In this document: positions 62,931 to 64,000 of the stretch, piece by piece
How positions within the stretch are numbered: position 1 is the stretch's first letter
Layout of the letters: every line of letters starts with the position of its first letter
From: Larimichthys crocea
Lineage: Eukaryota; Chordata; Actinopteri; Sciaenidae
Direction: 5' to 3'
DNA length: 64,000 nucleotides
Assembly (NCBI RefSeq): GCF_000972845.2
Contig: NW_020852928.1
Coordinates: forward strand, 620,001-684,000
Notes under the pieces: generated by a model
Told to the model about the DNA's origin: nothing
The model's database searches: none
Seen by the model: only the letters and a program-made list of their open reading frames with translations
Translations under genes and position numbers: made by a program

Positions 62931-64000
62931 TTAGGAAAAAAAGAAGGAGGAGGGGCCAGTGGAATTGACTGAAAGACATAAAAATTTAGGTAGTATAGTC
63001 ATCTTTACTATGCTTATTCTTCCCAGTATAGAAAGAGGCAGTGTTGTCCATCTAGCAATCTCTTCCGAAACTTCTGCTACCATGGGCTCATAGTTGGCTA
63101 AACTAAGATTACCTATCTTTGGGGTTATTCTGATTCCCAAATATTTAAATCCCTCTGTAGCATTCACAAATGGGTGGGAAACTACAGTTTTTCTTCTTTC
63201 GTTTGCATTTAAAAACATAATAGCTGACTTTTCTTTGTTCACTTTAAACCCCGAGATACTACCAAATTGATTTAATACCTCTAAGAGAGCTGGTATCGAT
63301 TCTGCAAGATGTGATAGGAACACAATAGTATCATCAGCGTACATTGCTGTATTGTGTACCATGTCCCCGGTCTTAATACCGTGAATTGAGGGGTGTGTTC
63401 TAATCGCTATTGCTAATGGTTCCATGGCTATTACAAACAGTAGGGGAGAGATTGGTGACCCTTGCCTTGTGCCTTGAAATAGCTCAAATGGCTGAGAGAT
63501 GAGGTTATTAGTAGATACCACTGCAGAAGAATCCACAAGTAGAATTTCGACCCATCTGAGAAAGTAATCCCCAAACCCAAAACGCTTAAGCACCTCAAGT
63601 AGATAGGGCCATTCGACTCGGTCGAACGCCTTTTCCGCATCAAGTGATAGTATTGCGGTATCAGGGAACTCTTCACACTCGTGGATTATATTAAGAACTC
63701 TCCTCACATTATGGAATCCCTGGCGGTTTTGCACAAAACCATTCTGGTCTTCATGTATAACAGCTGGTAAAACCTTCTCTAGTCTCATAGCTAGAACTTT
63801 AGCTATAACCTTTGCATCCGAGTTTAAAAGTGATATGGGTCTGTAAGAACTGCTTACAGTCGAAGCTTTGCCTGGTTTTAGAATAAGAGTGATCAAAGCA
63901 CTACGTAATGACGCGGGGAGGCGACCTGATTTAAAGGATTCCAAATAAACATCCAATAATGGGGCTATTAATTTCGCTTTAAAAGATTTGTAAATATCTA
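62931..64000 (-). CDS. L1-type LINE ORF2 reverse transcriptase (partial)
   Basis: Open from the window edge to 62931, over 350 residues. In order: SALITLILKPGKASTVSSSY, YRPISLLNSDAKVIAKVLAM, DQNGFVQNRQ, LSLDAEKAFDRVEWPYL (motif A), FQGTRQGSPISPLLFVIAME, active site MYADDTIVFLSH (YADD), KVNKEKSAIMFLN and FKYLGIRITPKIGN. L1-clade RT that copies LINE RNA at the target. The frame continues beyond the edge. It ends out of frame at an A-run near 62940. Confidence 0.9.
   Translation of the reverse strand, partial: DIYKSFKAKLIAPLLDVYLESFKSGRLPASLRSALITLILKPGKASTVSSSYRPISLLNSDAKVIAKVLAMRLEKVLPAVIHEDQNGFVQNRQGFHNVRRVLNIIHECEEFPDTAILSLDAEKAFDRVEWPYLLEVLKRFGFGDYFLRWVEILLVDSSAVVSTNNLISQPFELFQGTRQGSPISPLLFVIAMEPLAIAIRTHPSIHGIKTGDMVHNTAMYADDTIVFLSHLAESIPALLEVLNQFGSISGFKVNKEKSAIMFLNANERRKTVVSHPFVNATEGFKYLGIRITPKIGNLSLANYEPMVAEVSEEIARWTTLPLSILGRISIVKMTILPKFLCLSVNSTGPSSFFFS

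Larger units (their letters stand above)
61338..64000 (-). mobile_element. L1-type LINE, 3' half (runs off right edge)
   Basis: Minus-strand RT (from 64000 to 62931) and C-terminal region (to about 61639), an untranslated A/T-rich stretch, then AATAAAGACATG (61362-61351) and an A run (61346-61338), a classical LINE 3' end. Endonuclease and RT N-terminus are outside the window. Confidence 0.85.

Overview
The window is vertebrate, most probably teleost fish, nuclear DNA. The signs are Gmr1-like and BEL/Pao LTR retrotransposons, a Helentron with an endonuclease domain, an R4-type LINE with a restriction-like endonuclease, L1-type LINEs, tRNA-derived SINEs of fish type, long (GT)n/(TA)n microsatellites and introns with GT-AG ends. 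No intact host gene was recognised. A few short exon-like islands are listed with low confidence. Almost everything that can be named is a transposable element, usually broken and often nested.

Layout. 1-8915 (minus strand): two head-to-tail copies of one Ty3/gypsy-like element that share the LTR at 3148-3761. The domain order is gag-PR-IN-RT-RNaseH, the unusual Gmr1 order, and the gag carries a SCAN-like segment. Copy A runs off the left edge after integrase. 8916-10780: 3' part of a Helentron (helicase fragment, then an EEP endonuclease domain), followed by a ~124-bp tandem array built partly from the endonuclease coding sequence. 10800-22680: mostly non-coding, with SINEs, a diverged duplicated module, a 1.6-kb foldback element, a solo LTR and a few exon-like stretches. 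22681-26469 (plus): BEL/Pao element with a gag-RT deletion fusion and an open integrase frame. 26480-27014: L1-type LINE fragment. 27015-32187 (minus): second gypsy element, conventional order, short LTRs, with an 848-bp foreign insertion in RNase H and a mutated integrase active site.

31632-53100: a complex duplicated block. About 6.1 kb (gypsy gag, L1-like RT, a ~2.97-kb TIR DNA transposon, flanking module, R4 3' end) is present at 31632-37770, inverted at about 41500-47596, and repeated directly from 47607. The two runs of 10 N lie at copy junctions. Between them (about 38430-40587) is a different, more complete copy of the TIR transposon that keeps part of a DDE-like transposase gene with an 85-bp intron. 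This transposon family is the most interesting candidate: I know its protein only as an uncharacterised fish family and cannot assign a superfamily. 52740-55999 (minus): nearly full-length R4/Dong-like LINE ending at a (TA)n tract. 56000-61276: microsatellites, a probable solo LTR, minisatellite, mostly featureless DNA and a SINE. 61338-64000 (minus): 3' half of an L1-type LINE with poly(A) signal and tail, running off the right edge.

The dense 1-bp indels in some copies (4900-8300 and 47600-52700), next to identical copies elsewhere and the N gaps, suggest unpolished long-read assembly. Several frameshifts may therefore be sequence error rather than decay. All calls come from reading the sequence; no database search was run.
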